This document shows, piece after piece, positions 9,288 through 21,500 of a stretch of 64,000 nt of DNA (the stretch's first letter is position 1; each line of letters starts with the position of its first letter). The stretch comes from Lucifuga dentata. Its lineage: Eukaryota; Chordata; Actinopteri; Ophidiiformes; Bythitidae. The stretch covers positions 199,408 to 263,407 of the forward strand of contig VXCM01000913.1 of the NCBI GenBank assembly GCA_014773175.1, written 5' to 3'. The translations under genes and the position numbers were made by a program. The notes under the pieces are model-generated. The model was not told the DNA's origin and did not search any database. It saw only the letters and a list, made by a program, of their open reading frames with translations.

Positions 9288-12200
9288 CACTATAAAAATG
9301 AGGGAAAATAACAAAAAAGCCGAATATGCCAAATATAACATACATTCCCTTCTGTATTTCTATTATAATTCATGCTTACTTAATATACCATAAGTTAACA
9401 AATGCATCATTCTTGGTTCATATGCTAACAAATGGAGAATAAATTATAATGGCCAATTTGAAATTTGAAGATCATACGGCATTGAAAACATAGTTGAGCA
9501 TCTTCAACATTTGTCATACTTGACCAACAAGTAACATATGTAACGTCTCATCTAAAAACAGAGCAATCCTTATCCTCTTCACACTTCGTTTTTCCGTCTT
9601 TGCAGAAGTTTTGTGCTTGTATTATCTTGGCAATTCCTCCTACAGCTTCGAGGGCTGATAAACTGCGGATAGAACAGTTACATCTCAGTACGGAGACCCT
9701 TTTGCTGTGGCAGCAGGATAAATCTCTCGCTGAGGATAATGAGCTGGATCACATGCATGGTAGCACTTGCTAAGTTACGTGGTTTTAACTATCATCGGGC
9801 TCCTTTTCAAGCCTGCACGGTCAGGCTTGGCAGTCTCCGCTTTGACGAGCTGCCTTGTGAAACGTGAAGGTTTCTGCTCTCGTGCTGAAGCCACCAGAAT
9901 AAATCACCATTCAGAGGGTGCCATCATCCATCCCCAAATCACTCATGGTTTCATAATCACAGCACCTTCCTGATGGCAAATGTAAGCACCAAGGAACATT
10001 TATTTCACTCCCTGGAGCTAAAAATAGACCAGGTTTAGCTTATCTGTCACTTTTAAAGCTGTGCACAGTAGGTTACTGTCATTGATGTTCGTGCATGCCA
10101 GTTTTCAATCCAGTCATTTCAAAATGTAAATAGAAGCTGCCTCATTTGCTAATGGTTGGGTATTCATTCTGTTATCTCTGGGTTTGGGGAAGACAACCTT
10201 TTCATGCAAAATGCTTTTGAATTTCTGAATTTTGAAGAGGATCCACTTTGCTGAATTGAGTCAATAGAAATTGAATTCAATCCAGCTTTTGTGCCAGCCA
10301 TTCAAAACTGTAGTATAGCACATTCGCTCAGTGCTTCACAAATTTGCAGAAAATGTACCGGGCCTGTGCTGTCTGATAAAATGCCAAATATAATATAATT
10401 GACATCCTTCCTAGTCATATGCAACAACAGTTTATCATCCTGGAAAATGACCAGAGTGGCACAGGAAGCCTCCTAAAAAATAAAAGACTTTCCCATAGCT
10501 CAGCTTTAAGAACAACTCAGGAATCTTAAAACGACCTTGCAAACCATGTCTAGAGACTAATAGCTCCAGACCCTGGAGTCGCTGTTAAAATCTACAAGGT
10601 CGAAAGTAAGTGGAATCATCAGCAACTTTAGAAAGTAATAATGAAAAAAAAGTCTCTCTTCAGTCTGCAGCGGGGACGGGGAAAGGTGACACCTCCTCTC
10701 TGTGTTACCATCAGCGTTTCAAATCCTCCTCTCGCAGTGTTCCAAGATTCAGCTCAAACTTAACCCAGTTACTAACATGCTCATATCGTTATGCTGCATC
10801 ACCTCCATTATGATGGTAAAAAAAACAAACCTTTGTTGAGTTTACGTTTCCAGACAGCCCAATATGCTCTTTGTAATGTATGATTATTAGTTATTGTCTA
10901 AAAAGTTTTTGTTTGCCATTACATCTCTGACAGAAATGCATTTCACCACATCTGATTTATAATCACATGCACATACATTTGCAAACAGACTTGAAGAGAA
11001 AAACAAACAAAGCTGGGTGATGACTAGAAAAGAAAACATTCATTTAATATCAAATGTTGTTTTCCTTGAACTATGTAAATTAATGCAAAGTAAATGTACA
11101 GAACCTGAATTGGACAGTTTGAAATGCTGACTGCATTATGCGCCGGCTATTCCAGACCGTTGCCTGAAGCGGGTGATTTCATTCCTTTATTTCAAAGGAA
11201 TACTTCATTAAAAGTGTTTACAGAGACACACATGCTTTCTGTTGGTTCTCATTAACTTCCTTTTATATTTTATGATTTATTTACAAGTGGCTTATTGGCA
11301 TAAATTCATCAGGAAGGAGGGACACCAAAGGCCATGTCTGGTTTTGCACTGATGCAAAAAAGAATTTACAGTTCGAAAAAAGTAGCAGTTATTGTAAATA
11401 GATTTTAAAGCCAGTTTTCATCAGAGTTTAAACTCTACAAGGCAGCATGCATCATGAAAATAAAGGCTCAATATCTGGTTAAGCCTGGCTTCTCAGGTAT
11501 TGATGCCACTATGGCTAAAGATCTTTGATTTTATTTTTTTCTGTAAAACATCTTTTTTAAGTAACTCATATCTGATTGGTTTAGACCTGGAAAAACTTGT
11601 ATTTGCAAACAAGGGTTTAGTTTCTGATATGGAGGTTAAAAAAAAAAAAAAACACTGCAATGGATGCAAAGGAGACAGAAATGATACAAGTTATTGCTTT
11701 CTGAAGCATCTTTCAGTGTCAACAATGACCTAATTATATATACTTAATTATATAAGAAGAATTAGAGCAACAGCTTGGGAAAGTTCAACGATGATAGCTG
11801 ATAAAAACGAAGTAGAAGAGTATTGCATTTTATGATTATGAGCTGAAATGGCAAAGAAATTTGCGATCCAAGTATTTCGCTGACAGTCGCATTGGCAGAT
11901 ATCTGATACGTAACAGATTTATCTCCTCATACGAACATGGCTAAAAATGGATCTTAGAATACCTGATTTTTTCCATGTGCTTTGTTACCATTTACATGTT
12001 CACAACACATAGCCACATGAGCATAAATAAATAAATGATCAGAATTGGGTCACTTGTACCTGGTGACATTAAATTTCTTTTTTCTGGCTAAGAGTTTCTG
12101 AAATGTCTTTTAAAAAAACATACATAGATATACAATGTGTGTTTTTATGGACAATTATACTTGCTGCTATGCTACTTTAGCGCTTCTATATGTTACATAC

Positions 12201-12373
12201 TATATGTTTTACATGCCATACATAAAATACATGGTGTACTAAACTGGTATGATTCATTGCAGGACCAGCTCCACAAAGAGGGCAGATGCTAAATGATAAA
12301 ACCCATAATTTTGTGAGAAATCAAATAAATGTTCCCGTGTTCTGTTATTTGTTGAAATGAATTTATAAAGGGC
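9288..12373. other. Single-copy non-coding DNA
   Basis: No gene, repeat family or mobile element is recognised. Open frames of 60-80 codons at 9767-9973, 10610-10813 and 11500-11733 have no domain and no neighbours that look like exons. The base composition is less AT-biased at about 9590-9960 than around it, which could mark a regulatory element, but that is only a suggestion. Confidence 0.5.
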
Positions 12374-12414
12374 AAAAAAAAAAAAAAAAAAAANAAAAAA
12401 AAAAAAAAAAAAAA
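12374..12414. repeat. Poly-A run with assembly N
   Basis: About 40 A bases are interrupted by one N at 12394. The run length is not reliable. Confidence 0.9.
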
Positions 12415-15400
12415 GGCTTGAATTCACTCATTTGCCAACTTTGTAATAATAATAAGGCAAAGAAGTAACCTTTTCACTTCCATTTTCTGTGAGTGTTTTA
12501 CACATCCTGAGGTTCATTTACATTTGGATTATGTTCCACCTGAATAAGAGTTGAGATGCAAAGTCATTATCTTTGTGGATGGTTACATTTATCATTTCAA
12601 TGTGTGTTTTCAGATGTGATTATATTGATAATCTGCAGGTTTTATGAGGCTACCCCACTGTGTCCACATGCATTAAGATGTTATACTGCATGAAATCCTC
12701 CATACAGAGCTTTCATTCCTTTAATTTTACAGCAATAAGTTAATCACAGTGGCAAAAGGTTGGTGTAGTGCCTTAATGAATCGCTGTACATAAAGAAATG
12801 ACGTGATTTGACTTTTTAGTCTGCTGATTCATAGATATAATAAAGGAAGACAGACAGCATCAGCACTCATCAAAATATGCTTTAATGCTTTTAATGGGTT
12901 GGCAGCAGACAAAGTCATTTCACTGTTTGTTTCAATGTAATATTCTGCACTGCCATCAGCATTAATTATAAAATCCATGAGATGTGCATCCAAATTTAAT
13001 CAAAAGCTCTAATGTTAAGCTTTCAGGAAATGGACTGCAGACAGGAGATATTTTATTCTGTCATTGTAGCTGGATTTTTTTTTTTTTTTTTTTTTTTTTT
13101 NTTTTTTTTTTTTTTTTTTTGCTACACCATCAAAAATGCCCTGTTCACCTGGGAAGGGCTTACTATAAACCAAAAATCCCTGTCAATAACAATTTTTACT
13201 TCAACTTGAATGATGACATATTTTCATAGAAAACAAAGTATGTGTTGAAAGTTTGCATTTTTCAAATGTGTCAAATAAAAACAAAACTTCAAAAATTAAA
13301 AAAAAAAAAAAATGCGACACAAGATTACAAATGAAAATTACGAAGTGATGATACTGCTTGGTATCAAAACCAAAATATCTTCATCTTTGATTAAAAGGTC
13401 AGAATCTGCACTTTGCTTCATTTTTTGGTGAATTATTTCTATATATTATGAGTGATCAGTGATGTCTAAATATGACAGTAAAGTTTTTAAAAATCATGAA
13501 TATTATGACCTTTTTACTGTCTATATTGGATCACCACAGTTACATAACTGCATTATGAATATCTGAATTTATTTTTTGTGTGTTTATGTTATTTTATTGC
13601 TTAAATACAAGCACATAATAAACAATCTACAATTCAGGGAAGCACTGATTGCTCATCAACACATCATAGGCCCTCCTGCCCACGTCATTATGTATTCACC
13701 ATGCAGCTCTTGTACAAAACACAAGTTACTCTACTATACAAAAAAAGAAAAGAAAAAGAAAAATCAAAGTTAACGCCTGTAGCAAAGTCTGCAGAGTTAA
13801 ACTGCTGAGCAAGAGGAAGTGAGAAGACCTGAGTGCTGCAAGGAAAGGATTATATCTGGAGATCTTTAATTTCAGTCCCAGGCTTCAAAGGCCCACAGAG
13901 AGAAAATGAGAGAGTTTGTGAGTGACCAGTGGGCTATCAGTAAATGGGTGGGAAGTGACACTGGGCTCATCACAGGGACCATTCTGGAGGTACTATACAG
14001 AAGGTAAAATTACTCTGTCTGAATAATTCTAGCTGTGGTAACAGCCAGTTCAGTCTTACATTACAAAATATATGATCTCTTCTCATTTGTGGCAAAATGT
14101 GAGAAAACCGTAGGATTTATGAAATTCAGCTGTCTTTTTTCTTTTTTTTTTGTGTAAAAGGAAAATCAGGATGTTTGATGCGGAGATGGAAAGCTGTTTG
14201 CATCTGAAGCATTCCAGCAGATCCAGTTTGTTTTCATATTATCACAGTGGGGCCACAGATTCAGCGGCAAGATCAATCCTTTTTAATGCTTATGCAAGGA
14301 AAAACATCTGGTTTTCAATTAGATATTTAGCAAGCTGACAACAGGGGGGAGGGGTTACCTCAAAGCAGCAGTAGTGTCACTGATCCTGCAATAATGATGT
14401 GGCTAATGTGCCTATCGAACGACATGCGGATGGAGAGCTCAGCCTGCTGCAGTATTTTAAGATAGCGGCGCCACAGTCTGTTTCTCCCGATAAGGTGCAA
14501 TCTGATTTGAAGAGATCAAGCATGCTGCAGGAATATAAGCCGTGTAACAGAAAAATAAAACCCCATCAGCAGCCGCAGATTAATAAATCCACGCCCTCTG
14601 CAATCAAAAAGCTGTGATTCTGTCATGTCGGTCTCACCTTCTTGTTTATGACTCCAACAGTCCACTCCAGCTCTCTTTTTTCTCTCTCTCTCGTGCCGTT
14701 TTTGCTTATATGACTTTGAATAATGCCCTGTGAGCATGGCAAGGGGTTATCAGCTTTCACCTCTTGGTAACAACCCGTCTTATAAAGTTGTTTGGGGGAA
14801 AAAGTGTTTTTTGTTGAGGCAGCAGCATTTGAAAATAAGGAGATAACCGAAATAAATTATTTTTAAAAAAACAGGATCTGCAACAGCTGATAAGACTTCA
14901 GGGATGGTGACATTGATTTCAGCCTGTTTTCCTCAGCATGTGGAATTTGCTGATCCAACCACAATCTACTGAACAATACAGTACAGAAGAAAAATTCCTA
15001 CTTATAACTTCCTGTATCTGTTAAGCTCACGTAGCTCAGTTCAAGGGCCATTTTTGGATCCCTGTGGGAGCCAAGGGCCAGGTGACAAAACTATTTTCAT
15101 GCAAGTCTTTCAGCATTCAAAATGAATATTTATCTTTTGTTCAGAATGAGTTACACATTGTGACTTTAGTTCTGTGATCACAGTTAGATCTCTTAAAAGT
15201 CGCCTAATAGGCTTGTGCCACTCATTGCCGTACATGTTTAAAAACTACTTTCAAGCCATTTTAATCCTATTAATGGGCAGAGGTGACAGCCTTCCTCATT
15301 TGTTATGTATTCATTCATCTATTTGAACATCTCAGTAAGTTATTCAAGTGCTCCGCCTTGATCATAGTGTTAGAGTTTCTATTGTTATGTTTCATACTGG

Positions 15401-15671
15401 TTTTGCCTTCTAACGGTGCTCCACGAGCCCAAAGCTCACAATTGCCATGGAATCGTATTAGTCTTATTAGATGACTCATAGCAAACAGGAGAGCGGCTGT
15501 GTTTTCCCTGAGTGGCCCATCTGTATCTCCCAGTAAATACATTTAACATTTTAGTCAGTATGAGAAATATCCATCATCATTTCCTCTCTCCACCAGATGG
15601 GCATCTTTAGTATCTACTGCCCCAATTGTCTTCTTGGTGGCACGATTCCCCCCATCATGGCTGCCAACATA
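12415..15671. other. Single-copy non-coding DNA, possible regulatory block at 14.15-14.62 kb
   Basis: No gene is recognised. A poly-T run with an N at 13101 occupies 13075-13120, and translations across it are spurious. The block at about 14150-14620 has a higher-complexity, more GC-balanced sequence than its surroundings, with no relation to the repeats in the window and short non-coding frames only. It could be a conserved non-coding element, but the sequence alone cannot show that. Confidence 0.5.
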
Positions 15672-15773
15672 TGATTGGCAAATGTCTCATTTTTGATCAG
15701 CCCTAAAAAATTAAATTTAGATTACAGTACAGTACATAAGTAGTTAATACATATTTCATGCTTGGATTCTGCA
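15672..15773. repeat. Diverged local repeat, left unit
   Basis: The stretch 'ttggcaaatgtctcattttt' then 'gatcag' followed by 'cataagtagtta' recurs at 16669-16720 on the same strand, with scattered substitutions. The transposon at 15781-16585 lies between the units. Confidence 0.75.
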
Positions 15774-15780
15774 CTTCCAG

Positions 15781-16585
15781 TATGATGGAGTATTAGGGCC
15801 ACATCAGAGAAAAAAAAAAAAAAGAAAAGAAGGATTTTTTTTATTTTGCTTTCGAGAAAAGTCGAAATTTTGAGAATAAAGTTGAAATTTCGAGAATAAA
15901 GTCGAAGTATAATTTCGAGAAAAAAGTCAAAATTTTGAGAATAAAGACGATATTTTGAAAATAAAGTTGAAATTTGATCTAGCTAAATCAAACTGCTTTG
16001 CATTTAGGCTATGATTCTACAAGATGCCTTGTGTAGATGAGCTCGTGCTTCAGAATCATCTTTAGTAACAAATTCTCTCTTTTTTAGCGCATAAACACAG
16101 TTTGGTAATAAGTATCAGGACTTTAAAGCGATTGTGCCAAAGATTGCGTCTGTTCAGGAGGAAAAAACCACACAAACTTGGAGGAAGTGGCCGCATTCCT
16201 GCAGACCGAAAGAGCTGGAAATGGACAGACGAAGGGTATCGATGGCTACACTGCGATCAATACAAAGAGGACATGTCGTATCACAAATCACAAAAAGACA
16301 ACTAATCAAGTTGTTTGATCCTGTAGGTGTGGAGCTCAGGCATTACCACAACAGAGGTCCAAACGCATTTCCACTTTATTCTCAAAATTTCGACTTTATT
16401 CTCGAAATTTCAACTTTTTTCTCAAAATTATACTTCAACTTTATTCTCGAAATTTTGACTTTATTCTCAGAATTTTGACTTTAATCTCAAAATTTTGACT
16501 TTTTTTCTCAAAAACAAAATAAAAAAAAATATCCTCCTCCTTTATTTTTTTTTTTTCTCTGATGTGGCCCTAACACTCCGTCGTA
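15781..16585 (+). mobile_element. Integrase-type DNA transposon, internally deleted
   Basis: The left end is TATGATGGAGTATTAGGGCC and the right end reads as its imperfect inverse (TACGACGGAGTGTTAGGGCC on the minus strand). Direct copies of CTTCCAG flank both ends (15774-15780 and 16586-16592), consistent with a 6-7 bp target duplication. Inside each end, arrays of diverged units such as 'gagaataaagtcgaaatttt' (left) and the inverse (right) extend the inverted repeats by about 150 bp. The centre has a broken fragment of an integrase-like transposase. The features would suit the IS3EU group, but the superfamily name is inferred from memory of such proteins in fish and needs a library search. 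Confidence 0.78.
16102..16365 (+). pseudogene. Integrase-like transposase fragment, frameshifted
   Basis: The first frame gives SIRTLKRLCQRLRLFRRK, a helix-turn-helix-like basic N-terminal segment. After a shift near 16160-16230 the next frame gives RSIQRGHVVSQITKRQLIKL followed by DPVGVELR and NRGPN. This order matches the N-terminal part of 'integrase core domain' proteins carried by fish transposons, where NxGPN comes just before the catalytic core. Here the sequence runs straight from NRGPN into the right-hand inverted-repeat array, so the DDE catalytic core has been deleted. It is non-functional. Confidence 0.65.
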
Positions 16586-16592
16586 CTTCCAG

Positions 16593-16770
16593 GACTATGA
16601 ACACCTTATGAACAACTTTTGCTGTAGCATTTTGGACTATTTTCCAAACTCCTTTACAGAGACATGCAATTGGCAAATGTCTCATTTTTGATCAGCTTTA
16701 AAAATTGAAATTCACATAAGTAGTTATTATGAACAAATTTTACTGTAGGATTTTGGAGTCATGCCCCCTC
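16593..16770. repeat. Diverged local repeat, right units
   Basis: Two further pieces of the local repeat lie here. 'gaacaacttttgctgtagca' then 'ttttggac' (16610-16637) matches 'gaacaaattttactgtagga' then 'ttttggag' (16731-16758). The 'ggcaaatgtctcatttttga' block (16672-16691) matches 15675-15694. The pattern suggests a tandem unit of roughly 120-190 bp whose first copy was split by the transposon. Confidence 0.65.
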
Positions 16771-18122
16771 CCCCCCTCCCTCAGGCTTGTAACTTGCTTA
16801 CAAACTGGTGATGATGGTCTTCATCACAGCCCAGGTTGATGAGATTTAGCAGCTGATCAGCAGATGAACTGGTTCTGAACCCCAGTAAGTTCAGGGACAG
16901 AATCTCCGGACAGAATGATCTAGATACAGCAACTGACTCCTAAAAAAAAAAAAGCTTTGGCCACTCCACTTCACCCCTTCCTGCACTGACTGGATGAAAA
17001 GTAGGAAGCTTAACTCTTGGCAACTGAAGGTGGAGTTGGAGGATTTCTGAACAGATTTTATACCTTATGGCCCAATAATCTATGGCAATGAATGTCCCAA
17101 TGCTGGAAGGTACATATGTCTCTGTCATTTAAAGAGACAGCAGGTTCAAAGTCCTTTACTGCTGAGGACTCCAGCTAAATGTCCTGTACACTGGAGCGAA
17201 TAAATAACCTTGCTTGGGTTCTGCCACTGTATCATGACTTTAACTTATTCATTTAGAAAGTTTGGCTAGGTATAACCACCATAAATATAGCAATTCAGCA
17301 ATTTTGGCTAGGCATAATCATCCTGAATATAGTCTGGGAGTCTTGGAGATCGTCCTGGGCTCCCCCTTTTCCCCTCAGAGGACTCTTCACCACTTCTGCC
17401 TGAGAGGTTGCTTGCATATTTCAGAGGCTGGAGGAGGAATGAGTGGCATAAGTACCACACTTCAGCCGTCTCCCATCCTTTCTTGTCTGGCCTGTTCCAG
17501 CTCAACAAAGCCAATGCCTGCAGCTTGCCTCAGCTGCAACAACTTCCAGCTGCTGAGGGTCTCGCTGGCTGGTGGCCGGCTTCCACAACTGATCTCAACC
17601 AATCAGGAACAAGCTGTGGATGAATGGCAGCTGAAGGCATTGATCTTATCAGAGCAGAGAAGTTCTGATCTCCCAATTTTCTTCTCAAATGTCTGTGAAA
17701 CCAAATGCTCATATATTAAGGTCCACTGGCCCTTTGTAAGACTGAATAGGTTTATCCTACTAAGATGATTATATACATACAAATTTATGAATATGTTATA
17801 GGTTGAAAATAAAAGAACATACAGGAGCTGTGAATTGAAACTCACTTTTTGGCTCTCTGTGATCAACGAAGGCATCGTGCTGCACTCATCATTGATGAAA
17901 TAATTTACCAAGCATCACGCTGTGTTTCCAACTTGTTAAAATGAAATACGCGTTGAATGGCTGCTGTTGCAATAATGGAGGGAAATCGGGTTCTTTTGCT
18001 GCAAATACAATCTTAACTGCTGATGAAGTTCTTAGGGTTTTTGTTTTTGTTTTGTTTTTTTTTGTGGAACATTATAATTTTATATAGTCAACCCTTAAAC
18101 CTGACGTATCCAAATCAATGTT

Positions 18123-18154
<32 letters not shown>

Positions 18155-18554
18155 GACTGTGTCCCTGTAACACTCATAATTATCTTAAAACCACATCTAT
18201 GATACATTTCATTTTCTGCATCACTACCTTGATGTTTTGTTTCAACTGTTACAGAAGTCTGGAAACTAATTCCATAACATAATTTTCCCCAAAAACCTCA
18301 TTTATTCCAAGTGATAGAGTAGATCACCCCTGGTAGATAGTTAGATACTGCATGCAAATGAAGAAAGCAAGCTTTCTTAAAGTCGTTAACTTTTTAGTTG
18401 TTGTCATGAGAATGCAGTGAGACTGGCCTGTCCCACCAGGCTGCCAGACACCAATGGTGTGAAGCTCGTTTTGAAAAGACAAGCTGATAAGATTTTATCT
18501 CCAGGGTTGTAAGAACAAACGACCATACAATAAAGGTGTCATCTTTGTGGAAGT
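16771..18554. other. Non-coding stretch, no recognised elements
   Basis: This stretch holds the longest open frame in the window (17262-17768 plus, 168 codons). Its translation has no domain, motif or repeat pattern that I recognise. The other frames of 17300-17710 are open on both strands too, which points to local GC richness and chance lack of stops. A poly-A run occupies 18127-18154. Confidence 0.5.
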
Positions 18555-18812
18555 CTCACTGAGCACTATAAAGGGGGCTTAAAAGAACAGTAATGAAAAG
18601 AACATGTTTTCACTCAGTGTGCACAGTGGTGCTACAAGGGAAAGTAGAAGCTGGTCAGCATTTGGGTTTTTTTTGTGTATCAAAGCATAGCAAAGCTTTC
18701 AAACTAGAGCCTTTAAAGAACATGAAAATCTGTATAATATGTGGCTGGAAATGTAAGAAAACCAAACTTCAACTGTCAAGAATGTTGTATAATTCAGGTT
18801 GAGTGTATTTTT
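18555..18812 (-). repeat. Repeat B, copy 2 (reverse)
   Basis: On this strand the core reads 'gggcttaaaagaac' then 'tgttttcactcagtgtgcac', the reverse complement of the core of copies at 8575 and 57160. The continuation to about 18745, with 'catgaaaatctgtataatat', resembles the copy at 63645-63790. The TTAA site is empty here too. The part from 18765 to 18812 is similar to 19138-19190. Confidence 0.65.
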
Positions 18813-19253
18813 TTTTCTTATTGACATAAGGGAACAAGGTGATAAACGATAATTACATATGACTATATGTAGTTATTGTCACATATATTCACACGTCACA
18901 CCTTGTGACATATTATTGTCATAGCCGATTGCATGTGCTGTGCATGGAGATAAGCTGGGTGAGACAATAGGTATGTGAAGTTACCAAGAAAATAAAACCA
19001 AAAACAAAACCAAAAAAATAAACAGAAGAGAGAAAAAGAGAGAAAAAACATGTAATACAAAACCAAAAATGACTAAACTATTATTTTAAAAAGGTGTTCT
19101 TGTGCAGTGTACATATATTTTATTGTGAGCAATATGAGCAAACCAAACCTGAACTCTGAAGAATTGTATGATTCTGGTTTAGTGTATCTTAGCAAAAATG
19201 TTTTGCTGCATGGATGCTTCCATGGGTATACATTATGTATGCGTGTGTGGTGA
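18813..19253. other. Non-coding, with a partial relative of 18765-18812
   Basis: The piece 19138-19190 ('aaaccaaacctgaactctga' followed by 'gtatgattctggtttagtgt') is a diverged direct copy of 18765-18812. Otherwise nothing is recognised. Confidence 0.5.
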
Positions 19254-19291
19254 GTGTGTGTGTGTGTGTGTGTATGTGTGTGTGTGTGTGT
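19254..19291. repeat. (TG)n microsatellite
   Basis: This is an imperfect TG array with one TA interruption. Minus-strand frames across it are Thr-His runs and not genes. Confidence 0.93.
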
Positions 19292-21492
19292 TTGCAGGGT
19301 GGGGAACCTGAGGAACAGAGGAGGGGGGGGTGACTGCTGTCTGACTTTAAGCCAGCTTTTGGATGCGTAGGTTCCACTATCTGTTCGGCCACCGGAGCAG
19401 AGGGGTTGTGCTTGTGGTGTGATAACACAGGACCCACACATAAAACGGGCTTAGTCTCCCAGAAAAGTTCTTTAATCAGCCTGATGCGCTTAGTGAGCAA
19501 AGACTGTGGGGATGGAAGTGGAAAAAACCTCAGGTCAGATAATGAGACTTACATCTGTAACAGAGAATGTGATTTCCTTGAATCCAGCAGAGGAAGAAGA
19601 AAAGCTCATTATCCTTATCACTTGTCAAAGAAGTGAGATATTGATATTAGGAATATTTTGTAAAGCCCTCATCGGAAATTAGCAAAAATCCTTCTTTTTT
19701 CTAGTTGGCATTTTATGCTTTTTCATATTTCACACTTTCAAATACATAAGGCCACCATTTAGTTTTTTTTCCCAGCCTTTATCTGAGTACTTTATTTTTG
19801 CAGCCTTTTCAGTCATTTCTGAGAAAGCTGACAGTTAATTGAACAGATGGATGATAATCATGTCTGTCCCTGAGTCTCCCTGGAGACCGCCTCTCCTCCC
19901 TCCGATAGGAACAGACATTTTTTCATATCTTCTCATGCAACAGACAAACTGTGATGGGTGTGGGGGGGGAAAAGGAAAACACAGTATATCAAGCTATGGA
20001 GCAATAGAGCAATAGATATTGCGGATTTAATAATTGTGGCTGACATTGCTTAACAATTTGACTAATCATTGCAACATTCAAGTGCAATTTTAACATTTTT
20101 TTGTGAAATATTATTTCGGCAAGTCTTTTCAGTCTTTTGCATGAAGTGATTTCAGGGACAGAACGAGCTCAGGGAGAGATTTCTGTATATTGAGTGTTTT
20201 AGTCATAAAGTAAAGAGGAAAGCTGTAATTTCCTCATGTCTGATGGATGCTCAAATGTGAAAAATTCTTTTTAATTCCCACCCAAAGAAAGGGCTCAATG
20301 AGCCATTTTAGCCTGGAGTCGCTGCAGCGTTGGGCTCAAGGGCACTTCAGTAGTTTGCATGCATGCTCTCACAGGGGTTTGAACTCAGGTGAAGGATGAT
20401 CCTCAATTCACTACTACTCCAATTTGATCTGAGGCAATGTCACATTGGACACCACAGCTACATTTTTAATGTCTGCTGTAAATAAAATGCAAATAAATCT
20501 TAGCTGGGTACATTCAGGAAATTAAATTCATACAAATGGAAGGCATAAAGGAGAGTTTATCTACAAGGTAACTACAGAACAAAAATCTCCCTGTATTCTG
20601 TTGATTCCAGCAGAAATGTAGTTGAGTGTTGACTTCATAGCTGGTTTTGGATTTGAAGTCTTAGATGTGTCGTGATTAAACTTGTTCTGAGGTGTTGTGG
20701 GTGGATTAGAAAGTCTGTGCGTCTGACAAAAAATATTCAGAATTCCTGGCGTGTTCTAGGGCTCCTTTCCGGAATCATTCAGGGTCCCCGCCCACACAGC
20801 ACACCATTGTACAAACATAAATTACAAATTTGTGATTATGTCTTCCATCATGTGATAAATGGCTTTCACTTGGAAATAACCTACAAACTCCAATTTCTTT
20901 CCCCAGTGTTTTTTCAAATAAAATATCTTGTTTGGGGAAAATAATATTCATCCTAAAGCACCAAAGTGTTTGTGGTTCTTTGTTTTAAGAAGTTTCAATC
21001 CAGACAGGTTGAGAAGTTTTGCTGCAGGCTGACAAACACGTCACATCCTGACGCTGATATCAGTGCTGCATCAACAGTGCATGCACCCAAACGCAAACCT
21101 GTCCTAGAACTCTGGTTCTCAAGCTGTGAAACCTATACCAACAGTGGTAAGTGAAGCACTCCCTGGCAGTTGCGAGAAATGACTCACAAAAATTCTGCAG
21201 AGAATCAAAGTAATTGAAGTTTGTGGAAATTATTTTACTGTGGCAACTTATTTAAAAAAAAAACCTATTTTCTTATGAAACCCATTTATAAGTTTTCTTA
21301 TTATTGTTTTTAATTAAGAATTAAATATTTGCATGGTCAGCCACCAATCAATTTTTTTTTAAACAACACAAATATGTGTAACATAAATGCACAAATCAAT
21401 ACGAATGGCGTTTGTATGATGTGGATGCGCCTTCATCAAATTTTTTGGCCAAGCAAAGTGGGATGGAGAAAGTGGAAGTAGGTGTGGGGGAA
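19292..21492. other. Single-copy non-coding DNA
   Basis: No gene is recognised. Around 20325-20385 there is 'gggctcaagggcacttcagt' and 'ggtttgaactcagg', which resemble parts of a teleost tRNA-related repeat, but the context is too diverged for a firm call. Confidence 0.5.
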
Positions 21493-21500
21493 GGTAGAGA

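Noticed and set aside
17262..17768. 168-codon open frame, the longest in the window
   Set aside because: No domain, signal or repeat pattern is recognisable. Several other frames of the same stretch are open on both strands, and no flanking exons or promoter support it.
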